Shown here piece by piece: positions 8,407 through 16,699 of a DNA stretch of 64,000 nt. The notes under the pieces are model-generated. The model had not been told where the DNA came from. It worked only from the letters and a program-made list of their open reading frames with translations, and did no database searches. Source of the DNA: Enterovibrio calviensis DSM 14347 (GTDB lineage Bacteria; Pseudomonadota; Gammaproteobacteria; Enterobacterales; Vibrionaceae); the NCBI RefSeq assembly GCF_000621165.1, contig NZ_KK211217.1, positions 372,001 through 436,000 on the forward strand. The letters are read 5' to 3'. Both the position numbers and the translations under genes were made by a program. How positions within the stretch are numbered: the first letter of the stretch is position 1; each line of letters starts with the position of its first letter.

Positions 8407-8580
8407 CTAAAGCAAAAATCCGTCAACGATACCCAATGAAAAAGGCTCATTGCAGGGCATGGTTGACGGCTTTAATACCGCGCGTTCAGCACCAAAAACG
8501 GGTGCAGATTGATAGGCGTAATAATACCCACAAATAGATGTAGTTTGAAACCCATATCCGGTGAAATACCGTGATTTCAT
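8407..8580 (-). CDS. Possible 57-codon leader ORF upstream of argS
   Basis: An ATG-initiated frame in the argS leader encodes 57 residues with a cluster of Tyr codons (CGYYYAY, about residues 17-23). Its last third covers a long hairpin and its stop codon lies just past the T-rich run. This is the layout of a translated attenuator leader, though Tyr codons in front of argS are unexpected. No strong ribosome binding site is seen. It may be non-coding structured DNA. Confidence 0.3.
   Translation of the reverse strand: MKSRYFTGYGFQTTSICGYYYAYQSAPVFGAERAVLKPSTMPCNEPFSLGIVDGFLL
8409..8469 (-). terminator. Hairpin with T-rich tail in the argS leader (possible attenuator)
   Basis: CCGTCAAC (8420-8427) and GTTGACGG (8462-8469) are perfect 8-bp arms with an inner CCCAATGA/TCATTGcaGGG stem. 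Read toward argS, the stem is followed by ATTTTTGCTTT. It lies about 80 nt before the argS start, so it would be a premature terminator or attenuator. It could instead end a short upstream transcript. Confidence 0.5.
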
Positions 8581-8709
8581 TGTCGCTGAGTCGTGTTCAT
8601 TTTCTTGCAGTGTATTTCTGGAGAAATTTCACTCATTCGATACGCGATGGTAATCCCTAACCGTGAGTGGGATACTTGGCGCGATTTTTTGACTAACAAA
8701 GAGATTTCC

Positions 8710-9291
8710 ATGTCAGCATTAACCGTTGATCACCTCCTATCGTCACTTGACCCTTTTAGCCATCGTATTCAGGCGTTGCTGGAGACACTGAGCATTGACC
8801 TAACGCCTTATCAAGCTGACCATATCGCGCTTCGCGTTAACGATCTCAATCTGGCTAAGCAGTTGCATGAGGCATGGTTGAACCATGGGGATGAGATTTC
8901 AGTGAACACGATCAATGGTCGCCCGATTGTGGTGATTAAAACGCGCGATGCGTTGTCATTTGGAGCGTGGAGTACGCACTGTGTTGAGCTGCCGTATCCC
9001 AGTGAGAAAACGTATCCTGAACAAGGATGGGAGCATGCGGAGTGGGTGATTCCGTCCAGCGCGACTACGCCAGAAGCATTGCTAGAGGATGTGTTCTCTT
9101 TGTTTCCTAACCTGCAAGCTAATTGGAATGAATTGGAAGAGAAAGGCGTTAAGGTGAAACTGAGTTCGCCTTCTGGGGAAGGGGAGCGCTTAGCGAATCC
9201 TACGGTGGCATTTAAGGCAAACGGGGTTTGTGTGAAACTACACCCAGTTTCGTTAGAGCAAGTTATCGAAAGCGAAAACTCCCCGTCATAA
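8710..9291 (+). CDS. yecM: YecM family protein
   Basis: A 193-residue homologue of E. coli YecM, a protein with the vicinal-oxygen-chelate-like fold whose function is undefined. Recognisable segments are YQADHIALRVNDL, CVELPYPSEKTYPEQGWEHAEWVIP and a C-terminal FKANGVCVKLHP. The frame is open to 8593 but the family N-terminus fits the ATG at 8710 (MSALTVDHLL), with an AAAGAG ribosome binding site just upstream. The 379-bp gap to argS holds only the argS leader structures and the divergent promoters. Confidence 0.85.
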   Translation: MSALTVDHLLSSLDPFSHRIQALLETLSIDLTPYQADHIALRVNDLNLAKQLHEAWLNHGDEISVNTINGRPIVVIKTRDALSFGAWSTHCVELPYPSEKTYPEQGWEHAEWVIPSSATTPEALLEDVFSLFPNLQANWNELEEKGVKVKLSSPSGEGERLANPTVAFKANGVCVKLHPVSLEQVIESENSPS

Positions 9292-9314
9292 CGCGGTTAT
9301 GTCCGTTTCTTTTG

Positions 9315-9351
9315 GAGCTAATTTCGCCTGCTTATAGTGCCAAATTAGCTC
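9315..9351. other. Perfect 10-bp inverted repeat after yecM
   Basis: GAGCTAATTT and AAATTAGCTC are separated by 17 nt. A second small palindrome (GCTTAT...ATAAGC) follows at about 9353-9371. It may terminate yecM or mark the promoter of the lipoprotein gene. No T tract is present. Confidence 0.35.
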
Positions 9352-9439
9352 TGCTTATCATCCTAATAAGCACTGGCAATTAGAGCATATTCATCGAGTT
9401 CGTTACCTTAGTCCTGTACTCAATTTACAGGTGATGATT

Positions 9440-10591
9440 ATGAAGAAAACGCTATTGGCCCTCATTCTTGGATCAACTTTTGTCGTAGCAGGATGCTCTT
9501 CATCAAACCATGGTAGCAACGATCATGTTGTTGACCGCCCCGAACCGACAGACCCAAGTTTTGGAATTGATCCACCCACAGTCGATCGCCCTGAGCCTAC
9601 TGATCCCAATTTTGGTATTCCCGCTAGCCCGACGATTCCCGATATCGATGATTCTGAAAAGCAAAGACCTGACCTTGATACGTCTCCTGAGTGGGGATTA
9701 GATATTGGAGACACCCCTGACTGGGGCGGTGTGATTGGCGATATTCATGTCGACAATGATGGACTTGTTCGCTTCGAAGGCAATGAGTATCAAGTAGTTG
9801 GTTACGATGATATGACCAAAGAATTTGCTCTCGTCGATAAAGATGGAGAAGCGGTCGCAGCGAGAATCATGGGCGATGGCACCATCGGTGTGATTTATAA
9901 GCAGCAGGCGTATTCATTCAACATTACCCGTTTTGCTTTCACGCCAGACTATGACTTTGGCGTTGATACCAACCTCGACTATGTCGCCAAAGACGATATT
10001 ACCGCGGTGCTTAACCTGCAAAAAGAAATCATCAAAGCGTACAACCAAGATGACCTGATTGGTCAGTATCTTAAATACGGCTCCGGTGTTCATTACGACC
10101 AAGATAAGATGGAGCAGGCCGCGTTTACCGTGGTGGCTTTCTACTTAACGACAGATAGCGACCTTGATCTTCAGCACAAGCTTGGTGCGTTGGCATTTTC
10201 TTTCAATGGTAACGTCTCAATCGCCCATTCCCTTGTGGTTGATGCGCTAAAGCACATTGATAAAAACGTGGCTGATTCAGACAAACAGACCGTGCTTCGC
10301 AGTATCAATGATTACCTAGGCACAGAACATGACAGCATTGAGAGTGTTTACGAGGGTGTTTATCGTCACGGGCAAGATATGCTTTCTGGCCTTGGAGTGT
10401 CAGGGAACGAAGGTAACCGCTACACCATCGCATTGATCCGCAATATACAGCGCCATGGCTGGGACAATGTGAAGGGTAAGATTGAAGACCACATTAAAAA
10501 CAACCCGCAACCGATGCAAATCAATGCGCCTGCTCGAAACATCGACCGCGACAGAGTGCGCAGCGAAATTCGCAACCGTATTAGCCAGTAA
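9440..10591 (+). CDS. Hypothetical lipoprotein with Pro/Asp-rich repeats
   Basis: A 383-residue predicted lipoprotein. The signal peptide MKKTLLALILGSTFVVAGC has a lipobox ending VAGC. Two imperfect 14-residue repeats follow (VDRPEPTDPSFGID / VDRPEPTDPNFGIP), giving an acidic Pro-rich linker. From about residue 95 there is a globular region with short beta strands (VRFEGNEYQVVGYDD), then a helical C-terminus with a basic end (NIDRDRVRSEIRNRISQ). I do not recognise the family. The ATG at 9440 is preferred over 9431/9434 because AGG at 9429-9431 is at good spacing. It is followed by a terminator and an outer-membrane-type gene. Confidence 0.75.
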   Translation: MKKTLLALILGSTFVVAGCSSSNHGSNDHVVDRPEPTDPSFGIDPPTVDRPEPTDPNFGIPASPTIPDIDDSEKQRPDLDTSPEWGLDIGDTPDWGGVIGDIHVDNDGLVRFEGNEYQVVGYDDMTKEFALVDKDGEAVAARIMGDGTIGVIYKQQAYSFNITRFAFTPDYDFGVDTNLDYVAKDDITAVLNLQKEIIKAYNQDDLIGQYLKYGSGVHYDQDKMEQAAFTVVAFYLTTDSDLDLQHKLGALAFSFNGNVSIAHSLVVDALKHIDKNVADSDKQTVLRSINDYLGTEHDSIESVYEGVYRHGQDMLSGLGVSGNEGNRYTIALIRNIQRHGWDNVKGKIEDHIKNNPQPMQINAPARNIDRDRVRSEIRNRISQ

Positions 10592-10600
10592 GGCCCTTTA

Positions 10601-10627
10601 GGCTCCGTTTGCGCGGAGCCATTTTTT
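10601..10627 (+). terminator. Rho-independent terminator after lipoprotein gene
   Basis: GGCTCCG pairs with CGGAGCC around TTTGCG and is followed by ATTTTTT. Confidence 0.8.
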
Positions 10628-10665
10628 CTTTCTTCAAACCTGCCACGAGACGAATTCACAACACT

Positions 10666-11310
10666 ATGATAAAAAAAATTCTACTTTCGATCTTGATGCT
10701 TTCACCTGCGTTGGCCTCGGCCAATATGAATGTGAGCTATTCAGACAAGATTCTAGAGTTAGGATACTCGGTGGATATCAAGGATGATTCGTATCTGTAT
10801 TTAGGCGCTGACTCAACCAATTGGTTTGCCGTTGGTTATGGTCAATCCCACATGTTTGATAACTATGTTCGACTGTCGGGTTACTACGAGTACTCCCAAT
10901 GGGATAACGTGTTACTGGGTGAATTTGGTGTGCGAACAAACAGCCATCTTATTGATCTTTCTTTGACTAAGTTTTTCCCAAAATCGTCGATCAAATTTGG
11001 TGGAAAGTATGAACTCATTGATGACAGTGGTTGGGAGTTTGAAGCAGGAGATAAACAAGCGCTTTACACAGGCTACAGTCGATACTTTGAAAATTGGTAT
11101 GCCTCAGCAACCTATACGCATTCATTGAGACAATACGAAGATGAATTGTGGGGCGACAGTGACAGTGACTATAGAAGTAATGAGCTGGAGTTTACCCTTG
11201 GGTGGAACAAGGTATGGAAAATCTCGCCTTATATCAAAGGAACTGCTTTTCGAATGTATGGCGACAATACCGGCTACAGTTGGTCGGTGGGTGGCAGTAT
11301 GTCCTTCTAG
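10666..11310 (+). CDS. Hypothetical outer-membrane beta-barrel protein
   Basis: A 214-residue exported protein. It has a signal peptide (MIKKILLSILMLSPALASA) followed by alternating aromatic/polar strands and a C-terminal phenylalanine (GGSMSF), the beta-signal of outer-membrane barrels. Strand count is about 8-10 by eye. YfaZ-like small barrels are a possible comparison, but no family motif is clear. The frame is open to 10609 but the signal peptide fixes the start at 10666. Function is unknown. Confidence 0.75.
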   Translation: MIKKILLSILMLSPALASANMNVSYSDKILELGYSVDIKDDSYLYLGADSTNWFAVGYGQSHMFDNYVRLSGYYEYSQWDNVLLGEFGVRTNSHLIDLSLTKFFPKSSIKFGGKYELIDDSGWEFEAGDKQALYTGYSRYFENWYASATYTHSLRQYEDELWGDSDSDYRSNELEFTLGWNKVWKISPYIKGTAFRMYGDNTGYSWSVGGSMSF

Positions 11311-11350
11311 CAGTATTTCCTTCTAAGGGACGCGACCTGCAACGCATAAA

Positions 11351-11379
11351 AAAATAGGCCGATACAATCGGCCTATTTT
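11351..11379. terminator. Bidirectional Rho-independent terminator
   Basis: AAAATAGGCCGAT and ATCGGCCTATTTT flank ACA. A and T runs on both sides allow it to serve the barrel gene and the convergent purU. Confidence 0.85.
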
Positions 11380-11399
11380 CGTTTATATCGAGGTGATAA

Positions 11400-12236
11400 T
11401 TACAAAATTACAGTCTTGTTGCCGTATACGAAGACTTTGTCTTCAAGCACTAAACTGAGTGCGTTGCTCAATACTGTCTTCTCGACATCACGCCCAGCTT
11501 TCACCATGTCTTCAGCGCTAAACGTATGGTCAACATGCTTGATGTTTTGGTCGATGATTGGACCTTCATCAAGGTCGTTCGTCACGAAGTGCGCCGTTGC
11601 ACCAGTAATTTTCACACCGCGTTGGTATGCCTGATGGTAAGGGCGAGCACCAATGAACGCAGGCAAGAAGCTGTGGTGAATGTTGATGATTTGACGCGGG
11701 AAGCGTGCAACAAAGTTTGGCGTTAACACGCGCATAAACTTGGCCAGCACAATGTAATCTGGCGAATAGGAATCGATAATCTCGACGACCTGATTTTCGT
11801 GCGCTTCGCGTTCGACGTTTTCGTGGCTGACAAAGTGGAACGGAATATCAAATTTCTCCGTCAATGCCCCAAGCGTATTGTGGTTACCAATGACAGCAGC
11901 AATATCGACATCCAAAGAGCCATCATAGGCTTTCATCAAAATGTCGCCCAAGCAGTGAGATTCTTTGGTGACCAGAATCACCACGCGCTTACGGCGTTTT
12001 GCGTCAACAAGGCTTCGATGACTGCCTGGTGGCAGAGCCTGATCGATATCCATCAAGAAGGTTTCATCATTAAAGATGCCTTCAAGCTCTGTGCGCATGA
12101 AAAACTGCCCAGTGCTGTGATCAACGTATTCGTTGTTATGGATAATGTTGAGTTGATGCTTGTAACAAATGTTGGTGATTTTGGCGATAAGGCCTTGCGC
12201 GTCAGGACAATCCGTCAGCAGAGTCTTTCTTTCCAT
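11400..12236 (-). CDS. purU: Formyltetrahydrofolate deformylase
   Basis: A 278-residue PurU, which hydrolyses 10-formyl-THF to formate and THF and so feeds formate to PurT and balances one-carbon pools. An N-terminal ACT domain (~5-85, DCPDAQGLIAKITNICYKH) is followed by a formyltransferase-type catalytic domain with FRM-type core INIHHSFLPAFIGARPYHQA and the GATAHFVTNDLDEGPII motif. The active-site Asn, His and Asp positions are visible in these motifs. It is a single-gene unit. Confidence 0.96.
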   Translation of the reverse strand: MERKTLLTDCPDAQGLIAKITNICYKHQLNIIHNNEYVDHSTGQFFMRTELEGIFNDETFLMDIDQALPPGSHRSLVDAKRRKRVVILVTKESHCLGDILMKAYDGSLDVDIAAVIGNHNTLGALTEKFDIPFHFVSHENVEREAHENQVVEIIDSYSPDYIVLAKFMRVLTPNFVARFPRQIINIHHSFLPAFIGARPYHQAYQRGVKITGATAHFVTNDLDEGPIIDQNIKHVDHTFSAEDMVKAGRDVEKTVLSNALSLVLEDKVFVYGNKTVIL

Positions 12237-12448
12237 AGAAGCATGAATCTCGCGAAGTCAAAAGGGGTGCTGTGAAGCAATTACGTATTCCATTTGTTTT
12301 ACTCTGAATTTTCCAATAGGTCAAAAATTCAGAGCGGATGGAGAGATTCCCCTCGTTTTTCCAACTTTATACTCTCACTCCTGCACCTTTCCCATGAGAT
12401 GCATGGCAGGTCGATGGGTTTGTTGGCATAATGCAGATCTTTATAACA

Positions 12449-12464
12449 CTGTATATATGACCAA
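12449..12464 (+). promoter_or_regulatory. LexA-like SOS box at the yoaA start
   Basis: CTGTATATATGACCAA fits CTG-N10-CAG with one mismatch; the left half matches the E. coli consensus and the right half is weak. It touches the yoaA start codon. E. coli yoaA is LexA-regulated, which supports the call. The half-degenerate box would give weak repression. Confidence 0.45.
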
Positions 12465-14404
12465 TGATTTCGAAGGTTTTCTCCACAACAGGTGCGCTCG
12501 CTAAAGCCATTAAAGGCTTTCAACCACGTCAACCGCAAACGGACATGGCGATGGCTGTCGAGCGTGCGATCAAAGACAGCTCCCAGCTGGTGGTAGAAGC
12601 AGGAACGGGAACGGGTAAAACCTATGCCTATCTTGCGCCTGCGCTGCTGAGTGGCAAGAAAACCATTGTCAGTACAGGGTCGAAAAACCTTCAAGAACAG
12701 CTCTTTCATCGCGATCTCCCATTGATGATGAACACCTTGGGATTTACGGGGCGTGTGGCGCTGCTTAAAGGGCGCTCCAACTATTTGTGCCCTGAGCGAT
12801 TGGGGCATCAAGTGGTTGAAAGTCATGACGGACAGGCCGATCCCACGTTACTCACCCAGCTGATTAAAGTTCGAAGTTGGTCGTCTGAGACTAAAACGGG
12901 GGATTTAGGTGAATGTGATGACTTGGCGGAAGATAGCCCAATCATTCCTACCATTACGTCAACAAACGACAATTGCCTCGGCAAAGAGTGCCCAAGCTAC
13001 AAAGAGTGTTTTGTCGTAAAAGCCCGTAAAAAGGCGATGGATGCTGACCTTGTCGTGGTGAACCATCATCTTTTCTTGGCGGATTTAGCGATTAAAGAAA
13101 CCGGATTCGGTGAGCTAATTCCCGAAGCAGAAGTCTTCATTTTTGATGAAGCCCACCAAATCCCTGATATTGCAAGCCAATACTTTGGTCAAAGCTTGTC
13201 TAGCCGCCAAATCCAAGAACTTGCCAAAGACATCCATATTGCGTATCGCACAGAATTACGCGATACCAAACAGCTCGATAAAGTCGCTGATCGTCTGTCC
13301 CATTCCGCATCGGATTTGCGCATTGTGCTGGGAGAACCGGGCTTTCGTGGCAATTGGCGAGAAATTAGTTCATCGCCAGCGGTCGCACGTGAATTGCTGA
13401 GATTGTCAGATGCACTCACTCTTGCGTATGACGTGATCAAATTATCGCTTGGGCGAAGCCAATTGCTGGATGCAGCGTTTGAGCGAACTACGTTATTAAA
13501 ATCACGGTTGGAGCGACTCAGTGATACCTCAATTCCAGGATACTCTTATTGGTACGAGTGCAGCCGTCACCACTTTAGTTTGAATATCACGCCGCTTTCC
13601 GTGGCGGAAAAATTCCGTGAACAAATTCAGATGCAACAGGGGGCGTGGATCTTCACGTCAGCAACGTTGGCGGTCAACGACGATTTTAGCCATTTCAGCA
13701 ACCGTCTAGGTTTAGAGCCGGCAGAGCAATTTACCTTGCCCAGCCCGTTTGATTATGAAACCCAAGCAATTTTGTGTGTGCCTCGGTTCTTACCCGAGCC
13801 TAACAGTTATGGCTTGGCCGATAAGCTGGTGGACATGCTTGCGCCCGTGATAGAGCAAAATAACGGCCGCTGTTTCTTCCTTTGCACGTCTCACCAAATG
13901 GTGCGTGATTTGTCGGAAGGGTTTCGCGAGCGTTTTGATTTGCCCGTGCTCGTGCAGGGGGAAATGTCTAAGCAAAAACTACTGGCCGAGTTTATCGAAC
14001 TTGGAAATGCATTGTTGGTGGCAACTGGCGCTTTCTGGGAAGGGATTGACGTTAGAGGCCAAGCCCTGAGCTGTGTTATTATTGACAAATTACCTTTTAC
14101 ATCGCCCGATGACCCTTTGCTGAAAGCGCGAATTGAAGATTGTCGCTTGCAAGGCGGAGACCCGTTTTCTCAGGTGCAAATCCCTGATGCGGTGATCACC
14201 TTGAAGCAGGGAGTAGGCCGACTCATTCGAGATGGCAGCGATCATGGTGCGCTGATTATCTGTGACAACCGTTTGGTGAGCAGACAATACGGTGAGACAT
14301 TTTTGCGTAGCCTACCGCCTATCCCAAGAACGCGGGATTTGGCGAAGGTGAGCGAGTTTCTCTTGGCTATTGATGCTAGCGAGACTGACTCTGGCGACGA
14401 ATGA
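12464..14404 (+). CDS. yoaA: DinG-family ATP-dependent DNA helicase YoaA
   Basis: A 646-residue XPD-type superfamily 2 helicase with Walker A (EAGTGTGKTYAYLAP, ~residues 45-59) and DEAH box (FDEAHQIPD). Cysteines for the 4Fe-4S cluster appear as NYLCPERLG followed by C-x5-C-x5-C (NDNCLGKECPSYKECF). The C-terminal helicase motif reads LKQGVGRLIRDGSDHG. YoaA acts with the HolC clamp-loader subunit in repair of stalled forks. An in-frame stop lies two codons upstream, so ATG 12464 is the only suitable start although no ribosome binding site is obvious. Confidence 0.95.
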   Translation: MISKVFSTTGALAKAIKGFQPRQPQTDMAMAVERAIKDSSQLVVEAGTGTGKTYAYLAPALLSGKKTIVSTGSKNLQEQLFHRDLPLMMNTLGFTGRVALLKGRSNYLCPERLGHQVVESHDGQADPTLLTQLIKVRSWSSETKTGDLGECDDLAEDSPIIPTITSTNDNCLGKECPSYKECFVVKARKKAMDADLVVVNHHLFLADLAIKETGFGELIPEAEVFIFDEAHQIPDIASQYFGQSLSSRQIQELAKDIHIAYRTELRDTKQLDKVADRLSHSASDLRIVLGEPGFRGNWREISSSPAVARELLRLSDALTLAYDVIKLSLGRSQLLDAAFERTTLLKSRLERLSDTSIPGYSYWYECSRHHFSLNITPLSVAEKFREQIQMQQGAWIFTSATLAVNDDFSHFSNRLGLEPAEQFTLPSPFDYETQAILCVPRFLPEPNSYGLADKLVDMLAPVIEQNNGRCFFLCTSHQMVRDLSEGFRERFDLPVLVQGEMSKQKLLAEFIELGNALLVATGAFWEGIDVRGQALSCVIIDKLPFTSPDDPLLKARIEDCRLQGGDPFSQVQIPDAVITLKQGVGRLIRDGSDHGALIICDNRLVSRQYGETFLRSLPPIPRTRDLAKVSEFLLAIDASETDSGDE

Positions 14405-14495
14405 CATTAGCAAGTATCTGTAGCAAGCTTCTTTCGCACGTGGCTTTAGCTAGTATCTTTAACTAGTAACTTTGACTAGTGATTTTAGCTAGCGT
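14405..14495. repeat. Seven-unit 13-bp tandem repeat between yoaA and tsaB
   Basis: Directly after the yoaA stop come seven 13-bp units in exact register: CATTAGCAAGTAT, CTGTAGCAAGCTT, CTTTCGCACGTGG, CTTTAGCTAGTAT, CTTTAACTAGTAA, CTTTGACTAGTGA and TTTTAGCTAGCGT. The last four each carry a CTAG tetranucleotide, normally rare in such genomes. The array is non-coding as far as can be seen. A CCCCGTGCGGGG palindrome (14502-14513) follows. Confidence 0.75.
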
Positions 14496-14581
14496 CATCG
14501 TCCCCGTGCGGGGTATAGATGATAGAAAAATTAATAAATAACTACGATGTTGCTGATATTGCAGCGACACCCGAGGCGTAA

Positions 14582-15277
14582 ATGACTTCTAAAATTCTTG
14601 CCGTCGATACGGCAACCGAAAACTGCTCTGTGGCACTGAAAATAGGTGATGAAACTATCGCTCGCTGCGAAATCGCGCCGCGTGAACATACCACCAAAAT
14701 TTTGCCTATGGTCGATAGTGTGCTGGCAGAAGCAGGCATAACGCTGAGCCAGTTAGATGCGTTAGCGTTTGGTCGTGGACCAGGAAGCTTTACTGGTGTG
14801 CGCATTGGTATTGGTATTGCGCAAGGTCTAGCGTTTGGCGCAAACCTTCCTATGGTCGGTGTTTCAACACTTGCTGCGATGGCACAGCAGGCGTACCGCC
14901 GTCACCAAGCTGACCATGTGCTCGCTACCATTGATGCGCGCATGAATGAAATTTATGCGGGCGGTTATCAACGTTTGGATAACGGTGATTGGGCAACCGT
15001 TGTTGAAGAAGCGGTGCTACCACCGACACTGTTCAATCCGCAACTTGTAGAAACATCTTGGTTTACCGCAGGAACGGGTTGGCAGGCCTACCCAGATTTG
15101 ACAAGCCAGCTACACTTAGAAACAACAGATAGCGGTGTTATGTATCCTGAAGCTGAAGACATGCTTATTCTTGCGTATCATGCGCTTGCACGTGGTGAGG
15201 CAGTGGATGCAGAACATGCAAGCCCTGTTTATCTGCGTGACACCGTAGCGTGGAAAAAGCTACCAGGTCGCGAATAG
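14582..15277 (+). CDS. tsaB: tRNA threonylcarbamoyladenosine biosynthesis protein TsaB
   Basis: A 231-residue TsaB, the non-catalytic partner of TsaD and TsaE in making t6A at position 37 of ANN-decoding tRNAs. The ASKHA-fold start [15 protein letters not shown] and the [20 protein letters not shown] segment are diagnostic. A GAGG ribosome binding site lies ahead of the ATG. It follows yoaA as in E. coli, separated by the 13-bp repeat array. Confidence 0.96.
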   Translation: MTSKILAVDTATENCSVALKIGDETIARCEIAPREHTTKILPMVDSVLAEAGITLSQLDALAFGRGPGSFTGVRIGIGIAQGLAFGANLPMVGVSTLAAMAQQAYRRHQADHVLATIDARMNEIYAGGYQRLDNGDWATVVEEAVLPPTLFNPQLVETSWFTAGTGWQAYPDLTSQLHLETTDSGVMYPEAEDMLILAYHALARGEAVDAEHASPVYLRDTVAWKKLPGRE

Positions 15278-15327
15278 TTCCTGCATTTCGTTTGCAGCTA
15301 GGATAAAACGAGCCGAGAAGAGCAGCC

Positions 15328-15618
15328 ATGGTTTCAATTCAAGGACTACCGCAACCGATTCAGCGCCCAGCTAATGCGGGGCGAAAAAAATCACAGAAGG
15401 CGCAAGCGGGTGCTGAGGTTACTCAGCCAACGGTTGTTGCCAAAGCGGTCAGTCAAGGCATTCGAAATCCAGAGCTCGCGCAAGACGCCCACCAACAGAT
15501 CCACTATGATTTGCCCGACGGTCGCAGCCGACATGCGCTTCTCTCCTACATGGAGGTGAAGAATCAGGCTAGGCGTGAAGAAATCATGGCAATGTTTGGT
15601 GTGGACGTATTTGTATGA
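15328..15618 (+). CDS. Small hypothetical protein
   Basis: A 96-residue protein. Residues 1-35 are basic and Pro/Gln/Ala-rich and look disordered. The C-terminal half (DLPDGRSRHALLSYMEVKNQARREEIMAMFGVDVFV, shown here as its two key pieces LPDGRSRHALLSYM and EEIMAMFGVDVFV) is more ordered. A GAGAAG-type ribosome binding site lies before the ATG. It sits between tsaB and the hydrolase gene on the same strand. I do not recognise its function. Confidence 0.65.
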   Translation: MVSIQGLPQPIQRPANAGRKKSQKAQAGAEVTQPTVVAKAVSQGIRNPELAQDAHQQIHYDLPDGRSRHALLSYMEVKNQARREEIMAMFGVDVFV

Positions 15619-15670
15619 ATACGGAACAGATTCAACTCCTCGTACCACTTAATTAACCTCGTCTGTGATA

Positions 15671-15702
15671 GGCTTCGCGCCCTCTGAAAGCAGAGCGAAG
15701 CC
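15671..15702. other. Hairpin between small ORF and hydrolase gene
   Basis: GGCTTCGC and GCGAAGCC form a perfect 8-bp stem with a further CTCT/AGAG pairing inside. No T tract follows, so termination is doubtful. Confidence 0.35.
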
Positions 15703-15725
15703 CATACAGCATTCAGCAGTGCATC

Positions 15726-16604
15726 ATGGTATTAGAACAAAAACAATTTGCAGTGAGATTTGGTAATCTCGCCGCGCAGGTTTCTCTGTCTGAGAGTCAA
15801 AAGCCTATTTTGCTGATGCTTCATGGTTGGCAAGACAATAGCGGAAGTTTCGAACCTCTCGTGCCCCTGCTAACTGAACATGCTGACCTCGTGATGCCAG
15901 ACTGGCCTGGACACGGTTTGTCTGACCATAAAGGTGCCGACAGTTTTTACCCTTTCTTCGATTACGTGGATGATTTGCACCAACTGATCTTACAGTTGGG
16001 TGATAGAGAGATCGTGCTCGTTGGTCATTCATTGGGTGGCTTGGTTGCGTCATGTTGGACTGCCGCGTTTCCTGAGCGAGCAAAGGGACTGGTGATGATA
16101 GAGGCGCTTGGCCCCATGTCCGAACGCGACGATAAGGTGGTTGATCGTCTTCGAAGTGGCGTTGAAAGTCGTCAAAAGATCAAAGCACCAAGAAGTTTGC
16201 CGTCATTGGATGCGGCGCTAAAGTTACGTCGTGGCATCAACAAAGTATCCATTGAAGATTTAACCCCTTTGGTGACTCGTGGATTACAGCAAGTGGGCGA
16301 AGAATGGCGTTGGAGACACGATGCCAAACTAAAGACGGAGTCGATATACCGTATGTCGACACACCACGCTGAACACCTCATCAAAGGCATACAATGTCCG
16401 GTTCTCGCGATTATTGGCGACGACGGATATCCAGAATTACGCAGCCCACTCGCGCAACAGCGTAAAGGGTGGTTCAGGGATTTGACCGTGGAAATGGTAA
16501 AAGGTACACACCACTGCCATCTTCAGAGTCAGGAGGAAACCGCTGCATTGATCATTGATTTTGTGACCAAGCTACATCTCACAATGCGTGATGATGTTAA
16601 TTGA
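15726..16604 (+). CDS. Alpha/beta hydrolase
   Basis: A 292-residue alpha/beta-hydrolase. The oxyanion region is LMLHGWQDNSG, the nucleophile elbow is GHSLGG (Ser about residue 102), and the catalytic His lies in the late VKGTHHCHLQ segment. An acid residue is likely in IIGDDGYPEL. No signal peptide is seen, so it is probably cytosolic. Its position directly before fadD suggests lipid or ester metabolism, but the substrate cannot be read. Confidence 0.85.
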   Translation: MVLEQKQFAVRFGNLAAQVSLSESQKPILLMLHGWQDNSGSFEPLVPLLTEHADLVMPDWPGHGLSDHKGADSFYPFFDYVDDLHQLILQLGDREIVLVGHSLGGLVASCWTAAFPERAKGLVMIEALGPMSERDDKVVDRLRSGVESRQKIKAPRSLPSLDAALKLRRGINKVSIEDLTPLVTRGLQQVGEEWRWRHDAKLKTESIYRMSTHHAEHLIKGIQCPVLAIIGDDGYPELRSPLAQQRKGWFRDLTVEMVKGTHHCHLQSQEETAALIIDFVTKLHLTMRDDVN

Positions 16605-16699
16605 TTGTTACTCGTGGTCTAATTGGGTGTTAAAACACTCGTTTGAATTTTTGCTTCTGACGTGGGCCAAGACCTGCGATATTAAATAGGAGAGATCAA

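Noticed and set aside
12329-12826. 165-codon minus-strand frame covering the yoaA start and LexA box
   Set aside because: It mirrors the helicase N-terminus including the Walker A region; composition and motifs are not protein-like.
14444-14495. TrpR operator
   Set aside because: The CTAG cores are 13 bp apart rather than the 8 bp of trp operators, and no trp gene is nearby.
16605-16699. FadR operator before fadD
   Set aside because: CGTGGTCTAATTGG has only one good half-site, not enough to call against the FadR consensus.
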